DNA of 64,000 bases, from assembly GCA_030151225.1 (NCBI GenBank), contig JASLEG010000103.1, forward strand, positions 18,234 to 82,233. The letters are read 5' to 3'. This stretch comes from Burkholderia sp. GTDB lineage: Bacteria > Pseudomonadota > Gammaproteobacteria > Burkholderiales > Burkholderiaceae. Below the pieces are notes generated by a model. That model made no database searches and was not told the DNA's origin. It saw only the letters and a list, made by a program, of their open reading frames with translations. Of the stretch, positions 19,416 to 26,778 are shown one piece after another. The position numbers were made by a program, and so were the translations under genes. The stretch's first letter is position 1. Every line of letters starts with the position of its first letter.

Positions 19416-20761
19416 GCGGCGCCACCTCGCTGCCCGCCGCCGCGCGCCTGTCGCCGTCGATGGTGCGCCGCGCGATCTTCGCCTCGGTGCTCGGCAACGG
19501 CCTCGAATGGTTCGACTTCCTGATCTACGGCTATTTCTCGAAGATCATCGCGCACGTGTTCTTCCCGGCCGGCAACGGGCTGGTGTCGCTGATGCTGACG
19601 CTCGCCACCTTCGCGATCGGCTTCTTCGTGCGCCCGCTCGGCGGCATCCTGCTCGGCATCTATGCCGACCGCGCGGGCCGCAGCCGCGCGCTGTCGCTGC
19701 TGATCATCTCGATGGCCGTGAGCACGCTGCTGATGGGCCTCACGCCCGGCTTCGCGCAGATCGGCTACGCCGCGCCGGCGCTCGTGATCCTCGCGCGCCT
19801 GCTGCAGGGGCTGTCGGTGGGCGGGCAGTTCGCCACCGCCTCGGCGATGCTGGTGGAGTACGCGCCGCCGGGCCGCAAGATGTTCTACGGCAGCTTCAAC
19901 ATGACGGCGCAGTCGTTCGCGCTGCTGCTTTCCTCGGGCACCGGCTATCTGCTCACCACGCATCTGTCGCACGAGGCGCTCGCCTCCTGGGGCTGGCGCC
20001 TGCCGTTCCTGTGCGGCGCGCTGGCCGGCCCGCTCGGCTTCTACATCCGTCACAAGGTGGCCGAGTCGCCCGAGTTCCAGCAACTGCGCGACGAACACCC
20101 CGGCGCGCGCCCGAAGGTGCCGCTGCGCACGTTCTTCCGCGACAACGGCCGCGCCGCGCTGTGCGCGATGGGCGTGATCGCGGTGGGCGCGGCCACCAAC
20201 TACGTGTGGCACTCCTACCTGGCCGTGTACGTGGAGCGGCAGCTGCACCTGCCGCTGCAGGTGGCGCTGCGCGGCGCGTTCTTCTGCGGCGTGCTGAACC
20301 TGTTCCTGTTCCCGCTGTCGGGGCGCATCGCCGATCGCCTCGGCGCGTACCGGCTGTTCTATCCGGTCACGATCGCGTGGATGCTGTGCGCGTATCCGCT
20401 GTTCGTCTACGTGGTGTCGGCGCCGTCCGCGTCGCGCCTGTTCGCCGCGCAGCTGGTGTCCACCGTGTTCCTCGCGGCGATGTCGGGCGCGCACCCGGGC
20501 ATGCTTGCCACGCTGTTTCCGGTGCGCAGCCGCTCGTCGGGCGTGGCGCTGTCGTACAACGTCGCCGTGACGCTGTTCGGCGGGCTCGCGCCGTTCACCA
20601 TCACCGGGCTGACCTCGCTCACCGGCAGCAGCCTGACCCCCGCGTTCTACCTGATCTTTGCCGGCTTCGTGTCGCTCGCGCTGGTCGGGCTGTCCCGCCG
20701 CGGACATCCCGAACTCGGCAGCGACGACACGGCGCCGGTCACCACGAGGATTTCCGCTTGA
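19412..20761 (+). CDS. MFS transporter, metabolite:H+ symporter (MHS) family
   Basis: Twelve-helix transporter of 449 residues. VLGNGLEWFDFLIYGYFSKI in helix 1 and GIYADRAGRSRAL in the 2-3 loop are MHS-family hallmarks, and RLLQGLSVGGQFATAS in helix 4 confirms the MFS class. MHS members import organic acids, betaines or similar solutes with protons. The gene overlaps the preceding hydrolase by 4 bases, and its stop overlaps the start of the next hydrolase, so it sits in a tightly coupled trio. The substrate is probably the product or a form of the hydrolase substrate. Confidence 0.92.
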   Translation: MSGATSLPAAARLSPSMVRRAIFASVLGNGLEWFDFLIYGYFSKIIAHVFFPAGNGLVSLMLTLATFAIGFFVRPLGGILLGIYADRAGRSRALSLLIISMAVSTLLMGLTPGFAQIGYAAPALVILARLLQGLSVGGQFATASAMLVEYAPPGRKMFYGSFNMTAQSFALLLSSGTGYLLTTHLSHEALASWGWRLPFLCGALAGPLGFYIRHKVAESPEFQQLRDEHPGARPKVPLRTFFRDNGRAALCAMGVIAVGAATNYVWHSYLAVYVERQLHLPLQVALRGAFFCGVLNLFLFPLSGRIADRLGAYRLFYPVTIAWMLCAYPLFVYVVSAPSASRLFAAQLVSTVFLAAMSGAHPGMLATLFPVRSRSSGVALSYNVAVTLFGGLAPFTITGLTSLTGSSLTPAFYLIFAGFVSLALVGLSRRGHPELGSDDTAPVTTRISA

Positions 20762-21765
20762 GTACCGTGCCCGATTCCGCACACGATGAACGCGCGCCGA
20801 ACGAACGGCCCGTGGACGTCGTGGCCCCCCAGCATCTGACCGTGACGTCGTCGCCGTCGGGCGACGCCACCGTGCCGCTCTACGCGACCGGCGAATGGAA
20901 CGCCCCGCAGCCCGGCGTGGACGTGGCCGTGATCCTGCTGCACGGCCGGCTGCGCAACGCCGATGCCTATTACCGCTTCGCCCAGCGCGCGCGCGCCGCG
21001 GCCGGCCGCGATTCGGGCAACACGCTGCTGCTGGTGCCGCAGTTCCTGGCCCAGGCCGACGTCGAGGCGCATCGCCTGCCGGCCTCCACGCTGTGCTGGG
21101 ACTGGACCGGCTGGATGGGGGGCGGCGACGCGCTCGCACCGGCCGCGCTCAGCTCCTTCACGGTGCTCGACGCGCTGCTGGCCAGGCTGGCCGACACCGC
21201 TGCGTTTCCGGCGCTGCGCCGCGTGGTGGTGGCCGGCCATTCGGGCGGCGGCCAGGTGGTGCAGCGCTACGCGGTGCTCGCGCGCGGCGAGGCGGCGCTG
21301 GTCGAGCGCGGCGTGGCGCTGCGCTACGTGATCGCCAATCCGTCCTCCTACGTGTATTTCGATGGCTTGCGGCCCGACGGCGAGGGCGGTTTCGCGCCGT
21401 TCGACGCCGCGCGCTGCGCCGGCTTCAACGACTGGAAATACGGCCTCGACGCCTTGCCGGCCTATGCGAGCGAACAGCCGGCCGCAGCCGAGCCGGGTGC
21501 GTTCGAGCGTGCGTATCTGCGGCGCGACGTGACGCTGTTGCTCGGCGAGCGCGACTGCGACCCGCAGCATCCGGCGCTCGATCGCTCGTGCGAGGCGATG
21601 GCGCAGGGCGAGCACCGGCTCGCGCGGGGCCTGGCCTATGCGCGCTACGTCGAATCGCGCGGCGCGGCCGGCTGTACTCACACGATGCACACCATCGCCG
21701 CAGCCGGCCACGACGCCGATGCCGTGTTCGGCTCGCCGGCCGGCGTGGCGGCGCTGTTCGGCTGA
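20758..21765 (+). CDS. Cytoplasmic alpha/beta hydrolase, paralogue of the gene at 18264
   Basis: Hydrolase of 335 residues without a signal peptide, hence cytoplasmic. Catalytic blocks match the secreted paralogue: VILLHGRLRNADAYY, GWMGGGDALAP, VAGHSGGGQVVQRYAV (nucleophile Ser), GERDCDPQHPALDRSC (acid) and IAAAGHDAD (His). A TTG start at 20758 is favoured because GAGG precedes it by about 8 bases and it overlaps the symporter stop by 4 bases; GTG at 20767 is the alternative. Having one hydrolase each side of the inner membrane, with a symporter between, suggests stepwise cleavage of one substrate family. Confidence 0.82.
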   Translation: MSTVPDSAHDERAPNERPVDVVAPQHLTVTSSPSGDATVPLYATGEWNAPQPGVDVAVILLHGRLRNADAYYRFAQRARAAAGRDSGNTLLLVPQFLAQADVEAHRLPASTLCWDWTGWMGGGDALAPAALSSFTVLDALLARLADTAAFPALRRVVVAGHSGGGQVVQRYAVLARGEAALVERGVALRYVIANPSSYVYFDGLRPDGEGGFAPFDAARCAGFNDWKYGLDALPAYASEQPAAAEPGAFERAYLRRDVTLLLGERDCDPQHPALDRSCEAMAQGEHRLARGLAYARYVESRGAAGCTHTMHTIAAAGHDADAVFGSPAGVAALFG

Positions 21766-21846
21766 GGCAGCGTAGCGGCACGACGAAGCACGACCGGCAG
21801 CACCCGGACCCGCTCCGGTCACCATTCAAAAAATTCAGGAGACCGT

Positions 21847-24105
21847 ATGAACATGCCCAGCCCGAAATCCTTGCCGACCCGGCTCGCCGTGGCCGGCGCC
21901 ACCGTGCGCCGCGCCGCGTCGCCGGCCGCGCTGGTGGCGCTCGCGCTGCCGGGCGTCGCGCCGGCCGTGCACGCTGCCTCGTGCGACAACCAGGTGCTGC
22001 CCGGCGCGGCGGCCTGCGTGTCGACGATCCCGGCCGGCCAGACCGTGACCGGCACCACCATCAACAACGGCGGCCAGCAGACGGTGCGCGGCACGGCCAA
22101 CGCCAGCACCGTGTCGTCGGGCGGCACGCAGACGATCTCCTCGGGCGGCGTGGCTGGCGGCACGCTGCTCGCGGGCGGCCGTCAGGTGATCTCGCGCGGT
22201 GGCCTGGCGAGCGGCACCGTGATCGGCAACGACGGGCTGCAGACGGTGTTCTCGGCCGGCTCGGCGGTGAGCACGGTGGTGTCCTCGGGCGGCACGCAAT
22301 ACGTGTCGGCGGGCGGCGTGGCCAGCGCCACCACGGTCACCTCGGGCGGCAGCTTCGGCGTGTCGCGCGGCGGCCTCGCCACCGGCGCGACGGTCGGCTC
22401 GGGCGGGCTGATGCGCGTGTATTCCGGTGGCACGGCCAGTTCGAGCCTGGTGGCGGGCGGCAAGCAGTACGTGTCGGGCGGCGGCTCGGCGCTCGGCACG
22501 GTGGTCAGCGCCGGTTCGCAGGTGGTGTTCACCGGCGGCGCGACCACCGCCACCGTGGTGAACGGCGGCATCCAGCTGGTGTCGAGCGGCGGCCTCGCGA
22601 GCGGCACCCAGGTGGGCGCGGGCGGCGCGCAGACGGTGCTGCTCGGCGGCTCGGCCGCGCAGACCACGGTGGCCGCCGGCGGCAGCCTGACGGTGGACGT
22701 GGGTGGCAGCACCGCCGCCGGCCCGGTGGCCGCGCAGACGCTCGCCGGGCTCACGCTGGCCGGCACGCTGACGGTGGACGAGGCCACGGCCGATGCCCTG
22801 ACCGGCAACGCCGCGCTCGGCGTCGACACGCTCGCGATGCAGGGCGGCACCGTGGCCTTCGGCGCGCCGAAGGGCGGCGGCTTCAAGACGCTGACGGTCG
22901 GGCAACTGTCGGGCAGTGGCCAGTTCGTGATGAACACCAACGTGGGCGCGGGCCAGGCGGACCGGCTGGTGGTGGAGCAGGGCACCGGCGCCTACACGCT
23001 GGCCGTGCACGATGCGAGCACCGCGCCGGCCGCGGCCGATGCGCGCGTGCAGCTGGTGCAGGCGAGCGGCACCGGCGCGAGTTTCTCGCTGGCGGGCGCC
23101 AGCAGCATCGACGTGGGCGCCTACAAGTTCGCGCTGCAGGACGATGGCGGCAACTACTACCTCGCCAACACCGGCCGCACCAGCGACGTGGCCTCGGTGG
23201 CGCTGGCCGGCGCGGCCACCGCGCCGATGCTCTGGTATCAGCAGCTCGAATCGACGTTCTCGTATCTCGGCGACCTGCGCAACGGCGGCGCCGCGGCGGA
23301 TGCCGGCGCGGGCCACGGCGGCGGTCTCTGGGTGCGCGCCTACGACCAGCGGCTGCGCACGAGCCCGGGCGGCACGCCGGCCGACCTCACGCTGTACGGC
23401 GTGCAGGCGGGCCGCGACTGGGCGTTCGCGACACGCGCCGGCACGCTGCACCTCGGCGCCACCGGCGGCTACGCGCAGGCCAGCGAAAGCTTCGACGGCA
23501 TCGGCGGAGGCACCGCGCGGCCCTGGAACATCGGCGCCTACGCGGGCCTCGTCACGCCCTCGGGCCTGTTCGCCGACACCGTGGTGCGCTATCTCGGCTT
23601 CAAGCAGTCGCTCGACGTGACCACGGCCGGCAATCAGGCGAGCGCGGGCTACGCGCAATCGGGCTTCTCGCTGTCGCTCGACGCGGGCAAGCGCTGGCAG
23701 CTCGGCGGGCGCTGGTGGGCCGAGCCGCGCGTCGAGGCTACCTGGCAGCACCAGGGCGCCGTGAACTACGCCACTTCGCTGGGCACGCCGGTGGTGCTGG
23801 CCGCGCAGTCGGTGGTGTTCGGCGGCGCCGGTGCGCGGGTGGGCGCGTCGTTCGCGGTGGGCGACCTGAAGCTCGACCCGTACGTGGGCGTCGAGGCGAT
23901 GCACGTGTTCAATGCCGGCATCAACGATTCGGTGGGTGGCACCGCGCTGGCGGCCTCGCTGCCGAAGAACTGGGTCGATGCCGATCTCGGCGTGGGCGCG
24001 TCGCTGACGCGACACGTGCGGGCCTGGGGCGCGTTCGGCTACGGCAAGGGCCACGATTACACGCAGCCGTGGTCGGTCACGGTGGGAGTCAGCTATGTCG
24101 ACTGA
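21847..24105 (+). CDS. AIDA-I/TibA-type autotransporter adhesin, probably O-heptosylated
   Basis: Type V secreted protein of 752 residues. It has an extended signal peptide (1-43), then a Ser/Thr/Gly-rich passenger of about 12 imperfect 18-20-residue repeats (about 65-295) of the self-associating autotransporter kind, then a spacer. A C-terminal barrel runs from about 460 (LWYQQLESTFSYLGDLRNGG, VRAYDQRLR) to the end. The product is exported across the outer membrane and displayed, usually for aggregation, adhesion or biofilm. The next gene, overlapping by 11 bases, is the matching glycosyltransferase. The last residues are VSYVD, not the usual terminal aromatic residue. AGGAG precedes the start. 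Confidence 0.9.
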   Translation: MNMPSPKSLPTRLAVAGATVRRAASPAALVALALPGVAPAVHAASCDNQVLPGAAACVSTIPAGQTVTGTTINNGGQQTVRGTANASTVSSGGTQTISSGGVAGGTLLAGGRQVISRGGLASGTVIGNDGLQTVFSAGSAVSTVVSSGGTQYVSAGGVASATTVTSGGSFGVSRGGLATGATVGSGGLMRVYSGGTASSSLVAGGKQYVSGGGSALGTVVSAGSQVVFTGGATTATVVNGGIQLVSSGGLASGTQVGAGGAQTVLLGGSAAQTTVAAGGSLTVDVGGSTAAGPVAAQTLAGLTLAGTLTVDEATADALTGNAALGVDTLAMQGGTVAFGAPKGGGFKTLTVGQLSGSGQFVMNTNVGAGQADRLVVEQGTGAYTLAVHDASTAPAAADARVQLVQASGTGASFSLAGASSIDVGAYKFALQDDGGNYYLANTGRTSDVASVALAGAATAPMLWYQQLESTFSYLGDLRNGGAAADAGAGHGGGLWVRAYDQRLRTSPGGTPADLTLYGVQAGRDWAFATRAGTLHLGATGGYAQASESFDGIGGGTARPWNIGAYAGLVTPSGLFADTVVRYLGFKQSLDVTTAGNQASAGYAQSGFSLSLDAGKRWQLGGRWWAEPRVEATWQHQGAVNYATSLGTPVVLAAQSVVFGGAGARVGASFAVGDLKLDPYVGVEAMHVFNAGINDSVGGTALAASLPKNWVDADLGVGASLTRHVRAWGAFGYGKGHDYTQPWSVTVGVSYVD
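22040..22730 (+). repeat. Coding tandem repeats of the autotransporter passenger
   Basis: About a dozen degenerate units of 54-60 bases encode VSSGGTQ-x-VSSGGVAS-type strand-loop-strand repeats. They fold as stacked beta-solenoid rungs and expose Ser residues at the loops, the known acceptor sites in the AIDA-I/TibA group. Units differ at the DNA level, so recent slippage is unlikely. Confidence 0.75.
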
Positions 24106-25501
24106 GATGCCGGCGGCGCGCCGCCAGACCGAGGCGGCGCTGTCGGCCGCAGCGGCTACACCGGCCACCACGGCAACCTCCACCACCGGCGCCGCGGCGC
24201 TCGCGCGCGCCGTCGCGGCCGGCGAGGTGCGGACCTACGCCGAGCAGTCGCTCGCGCCGCCCGCCCCGGCCCCCGCGCCCGAGTCGGCTTCCGCCGCGGC
24301 GACCGCCGCCGATGCGCTGCCGACCGCGATCGTCGATCCCGGCCCGCCCGTGCTCGAGGGCCCGCACGGCATCCGCTACGACTTCAACTACGGCTGCCGC
24401 GTGCAGGTGCCGGCCGGCGACTGGCAGGTGCGCCTGCTCGATATCGACGCCGACGTCGTGCTGTTCGACGAGCGCGTGGACGACGGCGTGGTGGCCAGCA
24501 CGAAGAAGTACTTCGTGCGCTTCCGCATCGAGGTGCTGCGCGACGGCGAGCTGGTGTTCGAGCACGACTACGACGCGCGCGACCGGCAGGTCTACATGCG
24601 GCTGCCGGTGGGCACGCTCGGCGACATCGTCGCGTGGTTTCCGTACGTCGACGAATTCCGTCGCGCGCACGGCTGCCGCGTGGCCGTGTCGATGGGCGCG
24701 GCGCTGTGGTCGCTGTTCGAGGACGCGTATCCCGAGCTCGACTACGTGGCGCCGGCCGACGAGGCGGCCGCGATCGCGCGCAGCTACGCGAGCTACTACC
24801 TGGGCATCTTCTTTCCGTGCGACGACCGCACCCATCAGCCCACCGATTTTCGCGTGAGCGGCCTGCAGAAGACGATTCCCTACCTGCTCGGCCTGCCCGC
24901 CGTCGAGCGCCGCCCGCGCATCGCGGTGCGCGACACCACGCGCACGATCGCCGAGCCCTACGTGGTGATCGCCGCGCAATCGTCGTCGCAGTGCAAGTAC
25001 TGGAATCACCCGACCGGCTGGTACGAGCTCGTGAAATTCCTGAAGGCGAGCGGCTACCGCGTGCTCTGCATCGACAAGCAGCCGGCGCACGGCGAGAAGC
25101 TGATGTGGAACCTGATCCCGTACGGCAGCGAGGATTTCACCGGCGACCTGCCGCTGCAGCAGCGCGCGAGCCTGCTGCTGCACGCCGACTTCTTCATCGG
25201 GCTGTCGAGCGGGCTGTCGTGGCTCGCGTGGGCACTCGGCAAGCCGGTGGTGATGATCAGCGGCTTCACGCATCCGCTCAACGAGTTCGAGACGCCGTGG
25301 CGCGTGGTCAACTTCCACGTCTGCAACGGCTGCTGGAACGACACCTCGGTCGAATTCGACCATCGCGACTTCGCCTGGTGTCCGCGCCATGCCGGCACCG
25401 ATCGGCAATTCGAGTGCTCGCGCATGATCACGCCGGGGCAGGTGATCCGCACCGTGAAGGGCCTGATGGCGCAGCACGAACTCGATCCGCGGCGCGTCTG
25501 A
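24095..25501 (+). CDS. Autotransporter strand-loop-strand O-heptosyltransferase (BAHTr/TibC family)
   Basis: Glycosyltransferase of 468 residues that transfers ADP-heptose sugars to Ser in autotransporter passengers in the cytoplasm. After a low-complexity Ala/Pro/Thr region (1-80), the conserved part begins GIRYDFNYGCRVQVPAGDW. GT-B features include LPVGTLGDIVAWFPY and SSSQCKYWNHPTGWYELVKF. Cys410, Cys413, Cys429 and Cys441 (CNGC, WC, EC) match the ferric iron-binding four-cysteine motif of TibC, with identical spacing for the first three. The start overlaps the autotransporter gene, so enzyme and substrate are translated together. The N-terminal 80 residues are unusual and could mean a later start. 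Confidence 0.93.
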   Translation: MSTEMPAARRQTEAALSAAAATPATTATSTTGAAALARAVAAGEVRTYAEQSLAPPAPAPAPESASAAATAADALPTAIVDPGPPVLEGPHGIRYDFNYGCRVQVPAGDWQVRLLDIDADVVLFDERVDDGVVASTKKYFVRFRIEVLRDGELVFEHDYDARDRQVYMRLPVGTLGDIVAWFPYVDEFRRAHGCRVAVSMGAALWSLFEDAYPELDYVAPADEAAAIARSYASYYLGIFFPCDDRTHQPTDFRVSGLQKTIPYLLGLPAVERRPRIAVRDTTRTIAEPYVVIAAQSSSQCKYWNHPTGWYELVKFLKASGYRVLCIDKQPAHGEKLMWNLIPYGSEDFTGDLPLQQRASLLLHADFFIGLSSGLSWLAWALGKPVVMISGFTHPLNEFETPWRVVNFHVCNGCWNDTSVEFDHRDFAWCPRHAGTDRQFECSRMITPGQVIRTVKGLMAQHELDPRRV

Positions 25502-25593
25502 ACCCGCTTTCGGGCCCGCGCGGTGCCCGCTCCCCCGGCGGGCGCTGGCCTATACTTGCGCTTCGAATCACTTCCGGGCAGCCCGTACCCGCC

Positions 25594-25785
25594 GTGTCCA
25601 CCCCGTCTTCCTTCCTGCCTCCGCCGGCCGACGATCCGCGTCCGGTCGCGCCCGTGCCCCCCGAACTCGAGGACTGCTGCCAGTCCGGCTGCTCGCCGTG
25701 CATCTTCGACATCTACGACGAGGCGCTCGAAACCTACAAGGCCGCGCTCGCCGAATGGCGCACGCGGCATCCCGAGGCCGGTTGA
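25594..25785 (+). CDS. Small oxidoreductase-like domain protein (PPELEDCCxSGC motif)
   Basis: A 63-residue protein with GTG start. The core PPELEDCCQSGCSPCIFDIY followed by DEALETYKAALAEW is the short oxidoreductase-like domain (Pfam PF09791 type) found alone in many proteobacteria. Four clustered cysteines could bind a metal or form disulfides. Biochemical function is unknown. An upstream TATACT-like element near 25552 may be its promoter. Confidence 0.8.
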   Translation: MSTPSSFLPPPADDPRPVAPVPPELEDCCQSGCSPCIFDIYDEALETYKAALAEWRTRHPEAG

Positions 25786-25825
25786 GGCGAGAAGGGAGAA
25801 AAAGGCGAGAAGGGCGGGGCGTGCT

Positions 25826-26494
25826 TCAGCGCGGCGGCGCCGCGCGGCTGCCCCAGCCGGCCTGTTCGGCGCGCATCTGGAAGCCGCGCTTCGCGAACAG
25901 GTAGCCGGTGCGCGCGATCATCACGCCGATCAGCGTGGCCGCGAGCTCGTCGAGACGCGGCAGCCCGGCGCGCGCGCCGGCCAGCGCCAGGGTGGCCACC
26001 AGCAGCGTCAGCGCGTCGGTGCGGATGTGCCAGGCGCTGGCCTCGATCAGCGCGGCGCCGCCGATCGCGCGGGCCCGGCGCAGCATCCAGCGCGACAGCG
26101 TTTCCTTGCCGATCAGCGCGATCGCGAGCGCCGCGAACGACAGCGTGTCGGGCGTGACGTCGCTCGGCGTGCCGAGATCGGTGGCGGCGCTCCAGATCGT
26201 CTGCGCGCCGGTGGCGAGCAGCAGCGCGCCGAGGCCGAACAGCGCGACCGGTTCGTAGGTGGGACGCCGCTCGGGCGGCAGTCGCGCATCGAGCCGGCAT
26301 GCCACCAGCAGCAGCGCGTCGGCGAGCAGGTCGATCGCGGCGTGGATCGTGTCGGCGAAGATCCCCGACGAATGCGCGGCATGGGCGGCACCGGCCTGGG
26401 CGGCCATCAGCACCAGGTTGACGACGAGGCTCGTCGTCAGCACCCGGCTGGTGATCGCATGAACGGACTGGGACGCGCGCGCAGGGCTCGGCAT
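25826..26494 (-). CDS. Short cation diffusion facilitator (CDF)-type transporter
   Basis: A 222-residue membrane protein with five or six hydrophobic segments. ADTIHAAIDLLADALLL (about 47-63) and EASAWHIRTDALTLL (about 150-164) carry the paired His/Asp residues of the CDF transmembrane metal site. The usual cytoplasmic C-terminal metallochaperone-like domain is missing, since the protein ends shortly after the sixth helix. Known short CDF proteins can still export metal. The metal is undetermined. It lies alone between convergent neighbours. Confidence 0.78.
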   Translation of the reverse strand: MPSPARASQSVHAITSRVLTTSLVVNLVLMAAQAGAAHAAHSSGIFADTIHAAIDLLADALLLVACRLDARLPPERRPTYEPVALFGLGALLLATGAQTIWSAATDLGTPSDVTPDTLSFAALAIALIGKETLSRWMLRRARAIGGAALIEASAWHIRTDALTLLVATLALAGARAGLPRLDELAATLIGVMIARTGYLFAKRGFQMRAEQAGWGSRAAPPR

Positions 26495-26778
26495 GGGGGC
26501 GTTGGGGGATAGGTTCTGCTGGTGAGGCCGAACTGTATCGGCCGCAAATGGCAGACCGATGACAACGCGGGAAGGCCGCGGCGCGGGCGGCGCGGCGGGG
26601 AAAAGGCGCGCGCTGTCACACGCCCGTCACGTGCGCGGAGCTGCGGAAGATCGAGAGGGGAATCGGGGCCCGGCCTGCGAGCCCCCGAAAAAACGACGGC
26701 CCGCGCAACCATGCACGGTTGCGCGGGCGCCGCGGTGAGCGGCATCGGACCTCGATGCCGTGACAGGGACGGGACTGC
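26495..26778. other. Intergenic region between the CDF gene and the peptidase gene
   Basis: About 280 bases without a supportable gene. The right part (26685-26728) holds the peptidase terminator; the left part must contain the CDF promoter, but no clear hexamers are visible. Confidence 0.4.
26685..26728 (-). terminator. Rho-independent terminator of the subtilase gene
   Basis: A perfect 12-bp stem (GCCCGCGCAACC / GGTTGCGCGGGC, 6-base loop, 26699-26728) is followed on the reverse strand by T6 a few bases later. It is placed 50 bases after the peptidase stop. Confidence 0.8.

Noticed and set aside
22040..22730. Repeats considered as a CRISPR array
   Set aside because: They are coding, degenerate, contiguous and in frame with the autotransporter; there are no unique spacers and no cas genes.
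21835..24186. Reverse-strand frame of about 780 codons opposite the autotransporter
   Set aside because: It is His/Arg/Gly-rich mirror translation of the repeats, without a domain or ribosome-binding site.
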